A stretch of DNA of 62,934 bases from an uncultured SAR86 cluster bacterium (GCA_902561325.1 CACEOL010000006.1:1-62934); one strand, 5' to 3'; shown: positions 25,510 to 35,171, counted from the stretch's first letter. Program-made: numbers and translations. Notes: generated by a model from the sequence alone, not told the origin.

Positions 25510-26364
25510 TTAGTGTGATGACATCTCAGAAAGCATCTCTTCCCATGATAAAGACTTTATATTTAATGCCTTATAAATCCTTCTTGAATCTAAAGATCTA
25601 TCAATTTTCAAGTCTTTATCAGGTATTATCTTAATTTCTTTTGAATAATACTTAGAAAATAACTTAAGTAAATCGAACTTAGAAATTTTTTCTCCACTCA
25701 AATGAAAAAGTCCAGATAGATTTGGTTTTTCTAAAATAATTTTTCCTATGATATTACCTAGAAATAGAGTTGTAACTCCAGAAAAATATGCCTGTTTAAA
25801 TCCCTTACACTCTCCCTTTTGTGATAAGAACCATTCGAGTAGTCCGAAAGAAGTCTCTAACTCATGCCCAACAATAGAAGTGCGAATAGTTAAATGAGGA
25901 TCCGATGTAATTTCACCTAGAAATTTAGAAACTCCATAAATTTCATTAGAATCAGGATAGTCTTTTTCATTATAATTTCCTTTTTTTCCAGAAAAAACGC
26001 AATCAGAGCTTAGATGTATGATTTTGAATTTTAATTTATCTCCAAAGTTTTTTAAATTATGAGAAAAAGTTGAATTTACATTCAAAAATAATTCGTGATT
26101 TTTTTTTTCATTATGCTTTGTAATGCCAATACAATTAATAACAATTTCTGGTTCAAAATTTATTAAAAATTTATGAAATTCTTCCTTTTTAGTAACATCC
26201 AAATTAGGAATTATTTTTTCAGGATGTAGGTAATAATCTAAATTCCCTTTTTTTCTGACTGTGCCATATACATTCAATTCCTTTTTTTTACTCAATACAT
26301 TAAATATTGAATTTCCAATCATTCCATTAGCCCCCAGAACAAGAATTTTATTTAAGTCTGTCAT
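25510..26364 (-). CDS. RmlD-like UDP-4-keto-6-deoxy-L-HexNAc reductase
   Basis: An SDR protein of the dTDP-4-dehydrorhamnose reductase type. It has the GxxGxxG segment in VLGANGMIGNS, HLSSDCVFSG and the YxxxK pair in YGVSKFLGE. I chose ATG 26364 (284 aa), just after the stop of the previous gene; a TTG at 26379 would overlap that gene. It lacks the C-terminal cupin domain of CapF/FnlB. Since WbvR of the UDP-L-QuiNAc pathway is also a plain RmlD-like reductase, reduction to UDP-L-RhaNAc/QuiNAc is more likely than to L-FucNAc. The chemistry is inferred from neighbours. Confidence 0.78.
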   Translation of the reverse strand: MTDLNKILVLGANGMIGNSIFNVLSKKKELNVYGTVRKKGNLDYYLHPEKIIPNLDVTKKEEFHKFLINFEPEIVINCIGITKHNEKKNHELFLNVNSTFSHNLKNFGDKLKFKIIHLSSDCVFSGKKGNYNEKDYPDSNEIYGVSKFLGEITSDPHLTIRTSIVGHELETSFGLLEWFLSQKGECKGFKQAYFSGVTTLFLGNIIGKIILEKPNLSGLFHLSGEKISKFDLLKLFSKYYSKEIKIIPDKDLKIDRSLDSRRIYKALNIKSLSWEEMLSEMSSH

Positions 26365-26365
26365 A

Positions 26366-27496
26366 TTAAATTGAGCCAAGTTCTTTCCATGTTTTGTTTG
26401 CGCAATCTTCCCAAGAAAAAATTTTTACATTTTTTGTTTTTTCTTCATAAGTTTTAAATAATTGATTCTCAGATAAAATTTCAATTAATTTTTCCGAAAG
26501 ATCAAATGGACTATTTGGATTAAAGTAAATAACTGAATCCTTACCAAACTCTGGCATAGGTTTAGTATTTGAGCATAAAATTAATTTATTCATGGCAATC
26601 GCCTCTAAAAGTATATTGGGACAATTTTCTATTTTGGACGCGAAAATTACCATTAACGAATGTTTATATACTGCAGGCATATATTCATGTTCAATTTTAC
26701 CTGTAAAAAATATTTTACTATCTAGATTAAGTTTTTTTATTAGTTTTTTTAAATCTTGGAAATATTTTTTATTATTTATTGATCCAACCAAATATAAGTT
26801 AGGCAAGTCTTTTAGTAACTTTTCCTTAGCCAGCGAATAAGCCTTAATCACTTCGATTTGAGACTTATAAGATTCAATAGATGAAGGATAAATAATGAAA
26901 GGCTCTCTAAAATTATATATTTTAGTAACCTCATCATCAGTTTTGCTAGCACTCATATCTACGCCATGATTTATTAAAACTGATTTTTTAAGTGGTTTTT
27001 TTAAATATTTTTTTAATTCCTCTCTAGCATAATTTGAAATAAAAATTACTAAGTCTGAATTTTTAAAACTTCTTAACATTAAAAATTTTATTAAAAAAAT
27101 TCTTATTTTTTTTAAAAAAGATTTTTCATTCCTTGCTAATTCCCTTACAAATGGTTGCATATTTCTAAACATTGTTACTTTCTTACAATTTTTGGGAGTC
27201 CAAGATATTGAAATTCCTCCCGGACAAAAAAACACGTCAACTTCATTTTTAAATAACAAAATTGGAATATAAAAAATTTCGTAAAAAACTCTCAATATTG
27301 GATTATTAACTGGAAAAGTTGTTTCGTGAAGTTTTACTCTAGATTTTTTAAAATTTAAATTTGAAAACTTAGATTTTAGAATTATTATTTCTAAAAATTT
27401 CTCATCTTTAAAATATTCAATTATTTTTAAAATATGGGTTTGTCCTCCACCATCCTTTAAAGGAAATGTATTAACTAAAATTTTTTTATTTTTCAC
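26366..27496 (-). CDS. GT4-like glycosyltransferase
   Basis: A GT-B glycosyltransferase of 376 aa with an N-terminal acceptor domain (starting VNTFPLKDGGGQTHIL, Gly-rich loop at about 16-19) and a C-terminal donor domain. The latter has IIYPSSIESYKSQIEVI, FFTGKIEHEYM and the E-x7-E-like motif ENCPNILLEAIAMNK (about 292-306). It would add one sugar to the lipid-linked repeat on the cytoplasmic side. It overlaps the upstream amidotransferase gene by 11 bases. Donor and linkage are unknown. Confidence 0.85.
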   Translation of the reverse strand: MKNKKILVNTFPLKDGGGQTHILKIIEYFKDEKFLEIIILKSKFSNLNFKKSRVKLHETTFPVNNPILRVFYEIFYIPILLFKNEVDVFFCPGGISISWTPKNCKKVTMFRNMQPFVRELARNEKSFLKKIRIFLIKFLMLRSFKNSDLVIFISNYAREELKKYLKKPLKKSVLINHGVDMSASKTDDEVTKIYNFREPFIIYPSSIESYKSQIEVIKAYSLAKEKLLKDLPNLYLVGSINNKKYFQDLKKLIKKLNLDSKIFFTGKIEHEYMPAVYKHSLMVIFASKIENCPNILLEAIAMNKLILCSNTKPMPEFGKDSVIYFNPNSPFDLSEKLIEILSENQLFKTYEEKTKNVKIFSWEDCANKTWKELGSI

Positions 27497-29357
27497 TTAT
27501 TAAGTTTCTATTGAATTCTAATAACATCAGGGATGCCCAAATCAAGGGGTGAGCATCTCTTTTACCAGAAAGATGTAAATGGAAAAGTTTTGTGAGCGCT
27601 TCTTGATTTAAAGGTAAATTTTTATAATTATCTTTATCAGTTATTTTTTCGTTTGCCCAAATTTTAAGCTCATTTCTAAGCCATGATCCAATAGGAGCTC
27701 CAAAGCCTCGTTTAGGTCTGTCAACTAAACTTTTTGGAACATATCGATAAAGAAGTTTTTTAAGCAAATATTTACTTTTAGATCCGTTAACTTTTAATTG
27801 GTGTGGAAGTTCCATGGACCATTCGATCAAACTTTTCTCTAGGAAGGGAGTCCTAGTTTCTAAAGAATAAGCCATACTTGACAAGTCAGTTTTTTGTAAA
27901 TAATCATCACACAAAATAAATTTACTATCCAACCTCATAGATCTTTCAACAGCATGTAAATTGTCTGGAAAATTATTGGATTCCATTTTAAAAAGGCCTT
28001 CTAAGCCTAAGGTAGACTTAAGGACATCTTTATTCAATAAACTATGAAAATCTTTAGCTATACTTCTGCTAAAAGCAAAGGATTCATCTATTGAAGATTT
28101 TTTTAAAGCTGCTCCTAATAACTTAAAACTGTGATTGGGCAAAAGGCTAATAACTTTTGCAAAGGAAAATCTTATGTTTTTGGGTAATTTAAAGAAAATA
28201 TTTAAAAAATAAATGATTCTATAATAATGATAACCTCCAAATAACTCATCTCCGCCATCACCCGTAAGACAAACCTTAACTTTTTCTCTTGCTAATTTAG
28301 AGACGGCCATAGTGGGAAATGCTGAAGTATCAAAGAAAGGTTCATCAAAATTCTTAAGAAAATCAGGTAGTAAAGCAAGCAGGTCACTTACTTCTAAAAT
28401 TTTGCAAGTATGTTCGGTATTTAAATAATTTGCTACCATCTCAGCATAAGAGCTTTCGTCAAAATCTTTCTCTTTAAAACCAATCGTGAATGTTTTGACG
28501 GGATTTCTGGAAATTTTTGACATCATAGCCACAACAATAGAACTATCTATGCCTCCAGATAAAAAGGCTCCAAGTGGAACATCACTTATCATTCTTTCTT
28601 TTACTGAGTTGTAAAGAAGAGAATCTAGTTCATCTAGTATTTTTTCTTCGTCTTTTTCTTTGAAACTATAGTTGGTTTTAATGGTGTTTGAATTCCAGTA
28701 GTTCTTCACAATTAACCCTTTTTCATCAAATTCTAAAATTTGTCCTGCTTTAAGTTTTTTGATGTTTTCATTTACAGAAAATTCAGAAGGGAAGTATCCG
28801 GACTCTAAAAAATATCTAATACCTTGAATAGAAAAGTCTTTTTTAATTTTTTTATCAAGCTTATAAAGACATGATGGTCTTGATGCAAAATTTATCCCAT
28901 TTTTTTCTAGAGAATAATATAAAGGTTTTTCTCCAATCCTATCTCTAGCTATGAACAATTTTTTATTTAATTTATCCCAAATAGCAAAAGCAAACATGCC
29001 ATTAAGATATCTTAAAGTTTTTGAACCCCAAATATTCCAAGACTCTAGGAGAACTTCTGTGTCGCTTGAACCTTTGAAAATTACTTTTTTATTTTCAAGT
29101 TTTCTTTTTAATTTTTGGAAATTATAAATTTCTCCATTAAAAACACATACAAACTGATCATTGGAAGATACCATGGGTTGATTTCCAGTTTCACTTAAAT
29201 CTATTATTGATAATCTTGCATGGGCGAGTCCGCATGGGCCATCTGTCCAAATACTTTCTTTATCAGGCCCTCTAGATTGAATAAGAGAAATTGAATCCAA
29301 TAAATCTCTTGAATCAATTTTTTCTTGAAAATTTACTTTTCCAGAAATACCGCACAT
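27486..29357 (-). CDS. Asparagine synthase (glutamine-hydrolysing)-like amidotransferase 1
   Basis: An AsnB-type class II glutamine amidotransferase. Cys2 is the glutaminase nucleophile after Met removal. NGEIYNF (74-80) binds glutamine, and the synthase domain has the PP-loop SGGIDSS (267-273). The length of 623 aa is close to the larger AsnB forms. In glycan loci such enzymes, for example WbpS of Pseudomonas, turn uronic acids into uronamides. A second, different copy lies at 39.2-41.1 kb. A role in amidating a sugar acid is therefore more likely than bulk asparagine synthesis, but free asparagine synthesis cannot be excluded. Confidence 0.88.
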   Translation of the reverse strand: MCGISGKVNFQEKIDSRDLLDSISLIQSRGPDKESIWTDGPCGLAHARLSIIDLSETGNQPMVSSNDQFVCVFNGEIYNFQKLKRKLENKKVIFKGSSDTEVLLESWNIWGSKTLRYLNGMFAFAIWDKLNKKLFIARDRIGEKPLYYSLEKNGINFASRPSCLYKLDKKIKKDFSIQGIRYFLESGYFPSEFSVNENIKKLKAGQILEFDEKGLIVKNYWNSNTIKTNYSFKEKDEEKILDELDSLLYNSVKERMISDVPLGAFLSGGIDSSIVVAMMSKISRNPVKTFTIGFKEKDFDESSYAEMVANYLNTEHTCKILEVSDLLALLPDFLKNFDEPFFDTSAFPTMAVSKLAREKVKVCLTGDGGDELFGGYHYYRIIYFLNIFFKLPKNIRFSFAKVISLLPNHSFKLLGAALKKSSIDESFAFSRSIAKDFHSLLNKDVLKSTLGLEGLFKMESNNFPDNLHAVERSMRLDSKFILCDDYLQKTDLSSMAYSLETRTPFLEKSLIEWSMELPHQLKVNGSKSKYLLKKLLYRYVPKSLVDRPKRGFGAPIGSWLRNELKIWANEKITDKDNYKNLPLNQEALTKLFHLHLSGKRDAHPLIWASLMLLEFNRNLISEK

Positions 29358-29364
29358 ATTTTTT

Positions 29365-30333
29365 TTATTTATTTATAGAGTCGTTTTGTTTGATATTAAC
29401 GAATTTTTCTACTAGATAAAGAGGTCTTGATTTTACTTCATCAAAAATTGAACCTATATATTCGCCTATAATTCCAAGAAAGAGTAAATTTATTCCCCCA
29501 AAAAAGGATACTAATACAGCTATAGTTGTAAAGCCTGAAACTATTTCTTCTGAAATAAAGTATGCATGTATTAAATAGAGGATTAATACTAAAGATAGTA
29601 CTGATAAAGAAAGTCCTATAAATATTGCATATTGAAGAGGTTTTTTACTGAATGAAACTATTCCTTGAAATGCAAAACTTATCATTCTAGAAAAGTTATA
29701 TTTACTTTTACCAATTTCTCTTGGGAATGAATCAAAGTAAATAGCTTTTCTTTTATATCCTACCCAGTTAAATAGACCCCTAAGAAATTGATTCCTTTCT
29801 CTTATTTGTGTTCTAAAGACTTCTGCAACTTTATTTGAAATAAGTCTAAAATCAGCTTCACCTGGAGCCAACTGAATCTCTCCAATCATACTCATCAACT
29901 TATAAAAAGAGTTAGAGCCAAGAATTTTTAAATAATTATTATCTTTTGGAGAATTTCTAATTGTATAAACAATCTCATAGCCTTCGTCGAAAGACTTAAG
30001 AAGCTCAGGTATCAGTTCAGGTGGATGTTGCATATCACAATCCATCATAATGATTGCATCAGAATAAGAATGGTCTATACCAGCAACTAAAGACATTTGA
30101 TGTCCAAATCTTGAACTTAGAAATATTAAACTTACAGAATTATCTTCTTCAGCTATTTCTTCAAGTTTTGAAAATGTATCGTCACTTCCTTTATCTGCAA
30201 TAAATAAAATAGAAAAATCATATAAGGTTGAAATTTTTTTAATTTCCTGTTTTAAAGCCTTATAAAAGTATTCAATACCTTCAGATTCATTATAAACAGG
30301 AGAAAGTATTGTAACTGTTTTCTTGTTGCTCAT
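29365..30333 (-). CDS. GT2 polyprenyl-phosphate glycosyltransferase (GtrB/DPM1-like)
   Basis: A 322-aa GT2 enzyme with the N-terminal ILSPVYNE start, the metal-binding DCD (98-100) in MDCDMQHPPEL, and two C-terminal membrane helices (about 230-255 and 265-290). This is the GtrB/ArnC architecture, which charges undecaprenyl phosphate with a sugar for use in the periplasm. A later periplasmic transferase of the GT-C type would use the product; the gene at 33.7-35.2 kb is a candidate partner. The sugar is unknown. Confidence 0.87.
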   Translation of the reverse strand: MSNKKTVTILSPVYNESEGIEYFYKALKQEIKKISTLYDFSILFIADKGSDDTFSKLEEIAEEDNSVSLIFLSSRFGHQMSLVAGIDHSYSDAIIMMDCDMQHPPELIPELLKSFDEGYEIVYTIRNSPKDNNYLKILGSNSFYKLMSMIGEIQLAPGEADFRLISNKVAEVFRTQIRERNQFLRGLFNWVGYKRKAIYFDSFPREIGKSKYNFSRMISFAFQGIVSFSKKPLQYAIFIGLSLSVLSLVLILYLIHAYFISEEIVSGFTTIAVLVSFFGGINLLFLGIIGEYIGSIFDEVKSRPLYLVEKFVNIKQNDSINK

Positions 30334-30336
30334 TTT

Positions 30337-31239
30337 TTAGATAAGGCTTTTTAAAGAGTCTTCAAAATTTGTAAAATCATAGCCTCCTAAGGAAGATATC
30401 ATTTTTTTATTACAACCATAATGGTTTTTAATGTCGTTTTTTTTTAATTTTGAAACTTCTTGTATCAAATCAATTTTTAATCCTGAGTTTGAAATCATCT
30501 TATTTAGAATTTCTCTAATATTTTTACTTTCACCCGAACAAACATTAAAAATTTTTCCATAATTTTTTTTCTTTTGAGAAAGTAACCACATAATTTCTAT
30601 AAAATCTTTTATGAATATGTAATCTCTAGTTACGTCTAAATTTCCTGTTTTTAAAATATGTTTTTTTGAATTATCAAAACTTTTTTTAAATTCAATGATT
30701 TGATTTGCAAAGTTTCCTAACGCAAGAAACTTGGGCATTCCTGGACCAAACAAATTGAAGGGTCTTAAGATAAGAATATTACAATTTTGAGCATGATTTT
30801 CTAAAGCAAATTCAGTTTGTTTTAATTTAGCCTCGCCATAGGGAGTATGTGGTTTCGGTATAAAGGTTTCTTTAATTGGTAAATCGTCCTGCATGATATT
30901 TCCATATTCTGCTGCAGAACCTATTAAAATTATATTTACTTCTTTATTTAAACTTTTAGCAGAAAGGATTATGTTTTTTGCAAATTTAAAGTTCAAATCC
31001 ATTAAAGAGTTTTTTGAACTTTTCTTGGGAGATCCTGCTAAATGAAATATATAATCTGGTAAAACATTCAAAATAACCGCTTTTATTTCCTCAAGTCTAA
31101 AATTTGGAGAAATTTTAAAATGACTCTCATTTCGAGAATCTTTGATTCCTAAAGTAAAAAAATCTACTTTTTTTTTCGTTAAGAAATTTCTAAAAAATGT
31201 ACCAGTAAAGCCTCCTGATCCGGTTAAAAGAATTTTCAT
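30337..31239 (-). CDS. NAD-dependent epimerase/dehydratase (SDR)
   Basis: An extended short-chain dehydrogenase of 300 aa with LLTGSGGFTGTF (3-14), LIGSAAEYGN (Ser site) and the catalytic pair in PYGEAKLKQTE. The pattern resembles GDP-6-deoxy-D-lyxo-4-hexulose (GDP-4-keto-6-deoxymannose) reductases and related epimerases. Its stop shares a base region with the next gene and it follows the nucleotidyltransferase gene directly. With the LegB-like dehydratase two genes upstream it probably finishes one nucleotide-activated deoxysugar. The exact reaction is not decidable. Confidence 0.8.
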   Translation of the reverse strand: MKILLTGSGGFTGTFFRNFLTKKKVDFFTLGIKDSRNESHFKISPNFRLEEIKAVILNVLPDYIFHLAGSPKKSSKNSLMDLNFKFAKNIILSAKSLNKEVNIILIGSAAEYGNIMQDDLPIKETFIPKPHTPYGEAKLKQTEFALENHAQNCNILILRPFNLFGPGMPKFLALGNFANQIIEFKKSFDNSKKHILKTGNLDVTRDYIFIKDFIEIMWLLSQKKKNYGKIFNVCSGESKNIREILNKMISNSGLKIDLIQEVSKLKKNDIKNHYGCNKKMISSLGGYDFTNFEDSLKSLI

Positions 31240-31955
31240 TAGTCTTTTAAGTATAAAGACTTGTTTTTTTCGAAATTTTCTACCGCTAATGAATAATCAT
31301 CGATTCTTCCCATATCAAGCCACTCGCAGTCTTGTGGCAAACATTTAATAGAATCAGGTTCATTTTCTTGAATCATTTTCATCAAATCGGGAATATCTAA
31401 ATAGACATCTTTTTTTAAATATTGTGAGATTTTATTTTTCTTAAAAACATTTATTCCCATGCTAACCATATACTCTAAATTTGGCTTTTCTTCATATTCA
31501 ATTAAATTTTTATTTTCATTTGAATGAATTACTCCATAATCAATTTCCACTTTTCTTCTACTTGTAGCTATTGATGCGGATGCTTTTGACGATATATGTT
31601 CTTCAAAAAAAAATTTAAAGTCTAAACTAGTTAAAATATCTCCATTCATTACGAGAAAATCGTCTTCTAGTAAATTGAAAGCATTTGCAATCGGCCCGGC
31701 AGTGCCTAAAGGTTTTGATTCATATGAATAATCAATAGTTAACCCTATTTTTTCTCCTTTTTGAAAAAAAAGCTCAAACATTTGGCTTAAGTAATTAACA
31801 GCCAAAATTACATTATCAAATCCGGAATTTTTTAATTGCCTTAAAATAATTTCTAATATTGGCATCTCTCCGATAGGCATTAGAGGTTTTGGAATTACTT
31901 TAGTATAGGGTAATAATCTAGAGCCTTTTCCTCCAGCTAAAATTAAAGCTTGCAT
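31239..31955 (-). CDS. Sugar-phosphate nucleotidyltransferase
   Basis: A 238-aa NTP-transferase fold enzyme that activates a sugar-1-phosphate. The signature LILAGGKGSRLLPYTKVIPKPLMPIGEMPI is seen at the N-terminus (pieces at about 4-14 and 15-33). The acceptor region SYESKPLGTAGPI and VMNGDILTSLDF (Asp for metal) follow. It lacks the CBS domains and left-handed helix seen in PtmE or long GDP-mannose pyrophosphorylases. It is 3 bases after the LegB-like gene, so it probably makes the substrate of that dehydratase. The base used (G, C, U or dT) is unknown. Confidence 0.85.
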   Translation of the reverse strand: MQALILAGGKGSRLLPYTKVIPKPLMPIGEMPILEIILRQLKNSGFDNVILAVNYLSQMFELFFQKGEKIGLTIDYSYESKPLGTAGPIANAFNLLEDDFLVMNGDILTSLDFKFFFEEHISSKASASIATSRRKVEIDYGVIHSNENKNLIEYEEKPNLEYMVSMGINVFKKNKISQYLKKDVYLDIPDLMKMIQENEPDSIKCLPQDCEWLDMGRIDDYSLAVENFEKNKSLYLKD

Positions 31956-31958
31956 AAT

Positions 31959-32948
31959 TTATATATTGTATAAATTAGACTTATAAAAATCTAAATTATT
32001 TTCTACGAAAGAAATCGTCTCCAACAGGCCCTCTTTAAAAGTTAGTTTAGGTTGCCAGTTAAGTGTTTTTTTTGCTTTTGAATTATCGCTTACTAATTCA
32101 AATACTTCGCTATTTTCAGGTCTAACTCTTTTATCATCCACAAAAATTTCTTGTTCCCTGCCTAAAATTTTCATAATTAACTTAGCTGTATCTAATATAG
32201 AAATGGTCTTGCCGTAACCTAAATTTATAACTTCTCCATATAATTTTTTACTTTCTATTGCTTTGATATATCCCTTAACAGTATCTCCAACAAAAGTGAA
32301 ATCTCTAGTTGCTTTCAATTCACCTAGCTTTAGGTCTTGATTTGTTAGAAGCTGAGAAATAATAGTTGGAATTACTGCTCTTGAAGATTGTCTCGGACCA
32401 AATGTATTAAAGGGACGGATTGTAATGACTGGGGTCTCAAAAGAGTTGAAATAACTCTCAGATAGTTTATCTGCAGCGATTTTCGAAGCAGAATAAGGAG
32501 ATTGGCCTTGAAGTGGGTGTTTTTCATCAATAGGTCTGTAAATTGCTGTTCCATAAGTTTCTGAAGTAGATGTATTAATCATAAGTTCGATATCATTCTT
32601 TCTAACAGATTCCAATACATTGACTGTACCTTGTACGTTCGTCCTCACATAACTTAGAGGAGCAACATAAGAATAAGGTATTCCAATTAGAGCTGCTAAA
32701 TGTAAAACGATATCATGACTTTTTGTTTCACTATCCATGAAACTAGAATCTTCTACATTGCCCTTCACTACCTTTAATTCCTTTTTTATGTCTGAGGGAA
32801 TGAAATCTAAATTTGACCAATCACTTCTAGAATTATAATGAAGCATTGCTGTGACTTCTGCTCCCATTTCAACCAAAGCCTCGCTTAGGTGACTTCCAAT
32901 AAATCCTCCCGCACCTGTAATAAAAATTTTTTTTCCAGATATTTTCAT
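31959..32948 (-). CDS. LegB-like nucleotide-sugar 4,6-dehydratase
   Basis: An extended SDR of 329 aa closely following the pattern of LegB-type 4,6-dehydratases. It has GAGGFIGSH (12-20), MLHYNSRSDW, LAALIGIPYSYVAP (85-98), TSTSETYGTA (126-135), the catalytic PYSASK (Tyr152, Lys156) and the RPFNTFGPRQSSRAVIPT region. LegB in Campylobacter starts legionaminic acid synthesis from GDP-GlcNAc. Here it sits with a nucleotidyltransferase and another SDR, not with the NeuB genes, so its sugar may not be a nonulosonate precursor. The family is clear; the pathway is not. Confidence 0.82.
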   Translation of the reverse strand: MKISGKKIFITGAGGFIGSHLSEALVEMGAEVTAMLHYNSRSDWSNLDFIPSDIKKELKVVKGNVEDSSFMDSETKSHDIVLHLAALIGIPYSYVAPLSYVRTNVQGTVNVLESVRKNDIELMINTSTSETYGTAIYRPIDEKHPLQGQSPYSASKIAADKLSESYFNSFETPVITIRPFNTFGPRQSSRAVIPTIISQLLTNQDLKLGELKATRDFTFVGDTVKGYIKAIESKKLYGEVINLGYGKTISILDTAKLIMKILGREQEIFVDDKRVRPENSEVFELVSDNSKAKKTLNWQPKLTFKEGLLETISFVENNLDFYKSNLYNI

Positions 32949-32951
32949 AAG

Positions 32952-33671
32952 TTAAATAAATTTATCTACGATTTGTTGCCTTGGGCCTGAACACTTTATG
33001 CATTGATATAAAGAAAGATGATTTCCTAATCCAAATTTATAAACCTTAACTTTTTCAAAAACTATTTTTAAAAATTTTAGAATTTCGAAGCATGAATTTA
33101 TATGCTCGTGTCTCATAAGATTAGAATAGTCTAAGTTATACCTCAATTTAAATTCCAAACCTGTGCCTATTCTCCAAGCCAATCCCCACAAAAAACCCCC
33201 TTCAGATGGTATTGAAGAAATAAACTCACCCCTTTCATTAAGAACTTTGGCCAAAGAAGAAACCATATAGGGTAAGTTTTCAAGGTGTTCCAAGGTAGCA
33301 AAAGAGATAACGTAATCATATTTTTTTTTATCAAGATCTCCAATGTCAGAATAAAAATTATTAACTTTATTTTTATTTTTCGAGTTTATATAAAGTTCTC
33401 TAAAAGGTTCAATGACGTCATAAGTTTTATAGGATTTATTAAAATTTAAATGGTTTAAAGTTCCAGCTCCTATTTCCAAAACATCTTTATCTTCTTTTAT
33501 AAAATTATTAGCTTTTAAATGCATCCACTTCTCCAGTTTCTGTGCTATGGATGTTGCGCCTGTTGAACCCTGTCTATTATTTAAATATATTGAGTTATAT
33601 ATTTTTTCAATTTCTGGGTCCAGAAAAGGTCTTGTTTTTGGATAGTTATTTATAAAGTAATCTATATCCAC
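32952..33671 (-). CDS. SAM-dependent methyltransferase
   Basis: A 239-aa class I methyltransferase. Motif I is VLEIGAGTLNHL (about 64-75), followed by DYVISFATLEHLENLP (about 119-134), which is the usual post-I segment. A short C-terminal extension contains two Cys (QCIKCSGP). It lies 3 bases before the LegB-like gene, so it may methylate the sugar made by that group, or a glycan end. Target unknown. Confidence 0.78.
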   Translation of the reverse strand: MDIDYFINNYPKTRPFLDPEIEKIYNSIYLNNRQGSTGATSIAQKLEKWMHLKANNFIKEDKDVLEIGAGTLNHLNFNKSYKTYDVIEPFRELYINSKNKNKVNNFYSDIGDLDKKKYDYVISFATLEHLENLPYMVSSLAKVLNERGEFISSIPSEGGFLWGLAWRIGTGLEFKLRYNLDYSNLMRHEHINSCFEILKFLKIVFEKVKVYKFGLGNHLSLYQCIKCSGPRQQIVDKFI

Positions 33672-33704
33672 GAATTTATTCTATCTTAAATAAAATTTAA
33701 AAAA

Positions 33705-35171
33705 TTAATTTTGATTTAAATCATAAAGCTCAATATGGATTTCCTTACCTTTAGATATTATGTTTATTTGATCTAATTTTTCTCCTAAAGAATGTTTGAA
33801 GTATCTAATTCCATAAAGCTCCTCCAACCAAAAAATATGATTGTTATTGAAAGATATATTTTTATCAATAATTAAAGATTTTTTATTATAAAGAATTTTG
33901 CTGTTCTTAATGTCATTCGAAAGTTTTTTCCAAAAATTTATTTCTTCTTTTGTTCCTAAATAAATCCCATAATTTTGAACAACAAAAAATAGAGTGAATG
34001 AAAAAACCATAATCTTATAAGATAAATTATTCAAAAAATCATTCGTTGATTTAAACAAGAGAAAAAAAATTGAAAAAAATAATAGGCCTATTCCAAAAGA
34101 TGGAAATAAAAACACATAAGGAGGCATATAAAAAGAATCGTAAAGAAAAAATGGAGCCATCGTTGAAGTTGTCCATATCAATCCAATAAAGAAAATTTTT
34201 AATAACTCTTTTTTATTTGGGACGAAAATCTTATCTGGTATTAAATAAGACATTAGAAAAGTCGTAAAAATCAAAAATATAAATATATTGGTTCCTAAAT
34301 TTTCAAATACATATGGAAAATTCATATAGAAGAGAGAGAAACTATTAACAATCTTCAAAGCTAATGAAGTCAATCTATTAGATTCGTTTTGAATAATTTC
34401 CTCCGAAGATATTGTTGAGGAAATTGTTTCAATTTCTTGATTATTCAGTTCTATTAAGGTTTCTACTTTTGGATTTCCTGGTGAACCAAAATAAAGAAAT
34501 ACAAATGCTATTGTTATGAAAACAAAACCAAAGGATTGAATACAAGATTTTTTGAACCAAATATTTTTATTTTTTAAAAAATTTAAATAGAAAATATTAG
34601 TTAGTATTATTAATATTAAGCCAGTAGCTTGTTCGTATATTAATAAGATTAAAAGCCAAGAAGTATTTAAAAGAAATAATTTATATTTTTTATTTTCCTC
34701 ATTTAAGTAACTCATTAATTTCAAAAAGAAAAATGCTACGAATGAGTAGCAAATAATCATGTAAGAGCTTGATATTTGAAGATAAGCAGATGCATTGAAT
34801 GGAAAAAATCCAAAGAAAAGTGTTACGAAAACTGACAAAAACTTATTTGAAAAAAATTTATAACTTAAAAGAAAAGTAAAATAGCAGGACAAAAAAAACA
34901 AAAAGAGACTAAAAATATAGATTAAGACTTCACTCCATCCAAGAAAAAAATATATTGAAGTTAGGATAAAATAGCCTAAAGGCCTATAGAAAATTCCATA
35001 AGAATATATCCATTGTGAGATATTTCCTAAAAATCCAAATTCTTCAATGCCAAGGATTTGGTTAAAATCATCGCCATAAAAACCTATTATTCCAAACCAT
35101 ATAAAAGGAAATACTAATCCTAAAAAAAGATATAAAATCCAAAAAGAAGAAAAGAAACTATTTATTTTCAT
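33705..35171 (-). CDS. GT-C-like polytopic membrane glycosyltransferase
   Basis: A 488-aa protein with about ten membrane helices. The first periplasmic loop after helix 1 holds YGDDFNQ (Asp34-Asp35), the acidic pair typical of GT-C enzymes that use polyprenyl-phosphate sugars. YRPLGYFIL follows. The C-terminal part is soluble and probably periplasmic. A GtrB-like gene at 29.4 kb could supply its donor. No named family is recognised with certainty, and a transport or polymerase role is less likely. It overlaps the GT2 gene by 14 bases. Confidence 0.6.
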   Translation of the reverse strand: MKINSFFSSFWILYLFLGLVFPFIWFGIIGFYGDDFNQILGIEEFGFLGNISQWIYSYGIFYRPLGYFILTSIYFFLGWSEVLIYIFSLFLFFLSCYFTFLLSYKFFSNKFLSVFVTLFFGFFPFNASAYLQISSSYMIICYSFVAFFFLKLMSYLNEENKKYKLFLLNTSWLLILLIYEQATGLILIILTNIFYLNFLKNKNIWFKKSCIQSFGFVFITIAFVFLYFGSPGNPKVETLIELNNQEIETISSTISSEEIIQNESNRLTSLALKIVNSFSLFYMNFPYVFENLGTNIFIFLIFTTFLMSYLIPDKIFVPNKKELLKIFFIGLIWTTSTMAPFFLYDSFYMPPYVFLFPSFGIGLLFFSIFFLLFKSTNDFLNNLSYKIMVFSFTLFFVVQNYGIYLGTKEEINFWKKLSNDIKNSKILYNKKSLIIDKNISFNNNHIFWLEELYGIRYFKHSLGEKLDQINIISKGKEIHIELYDLNQN

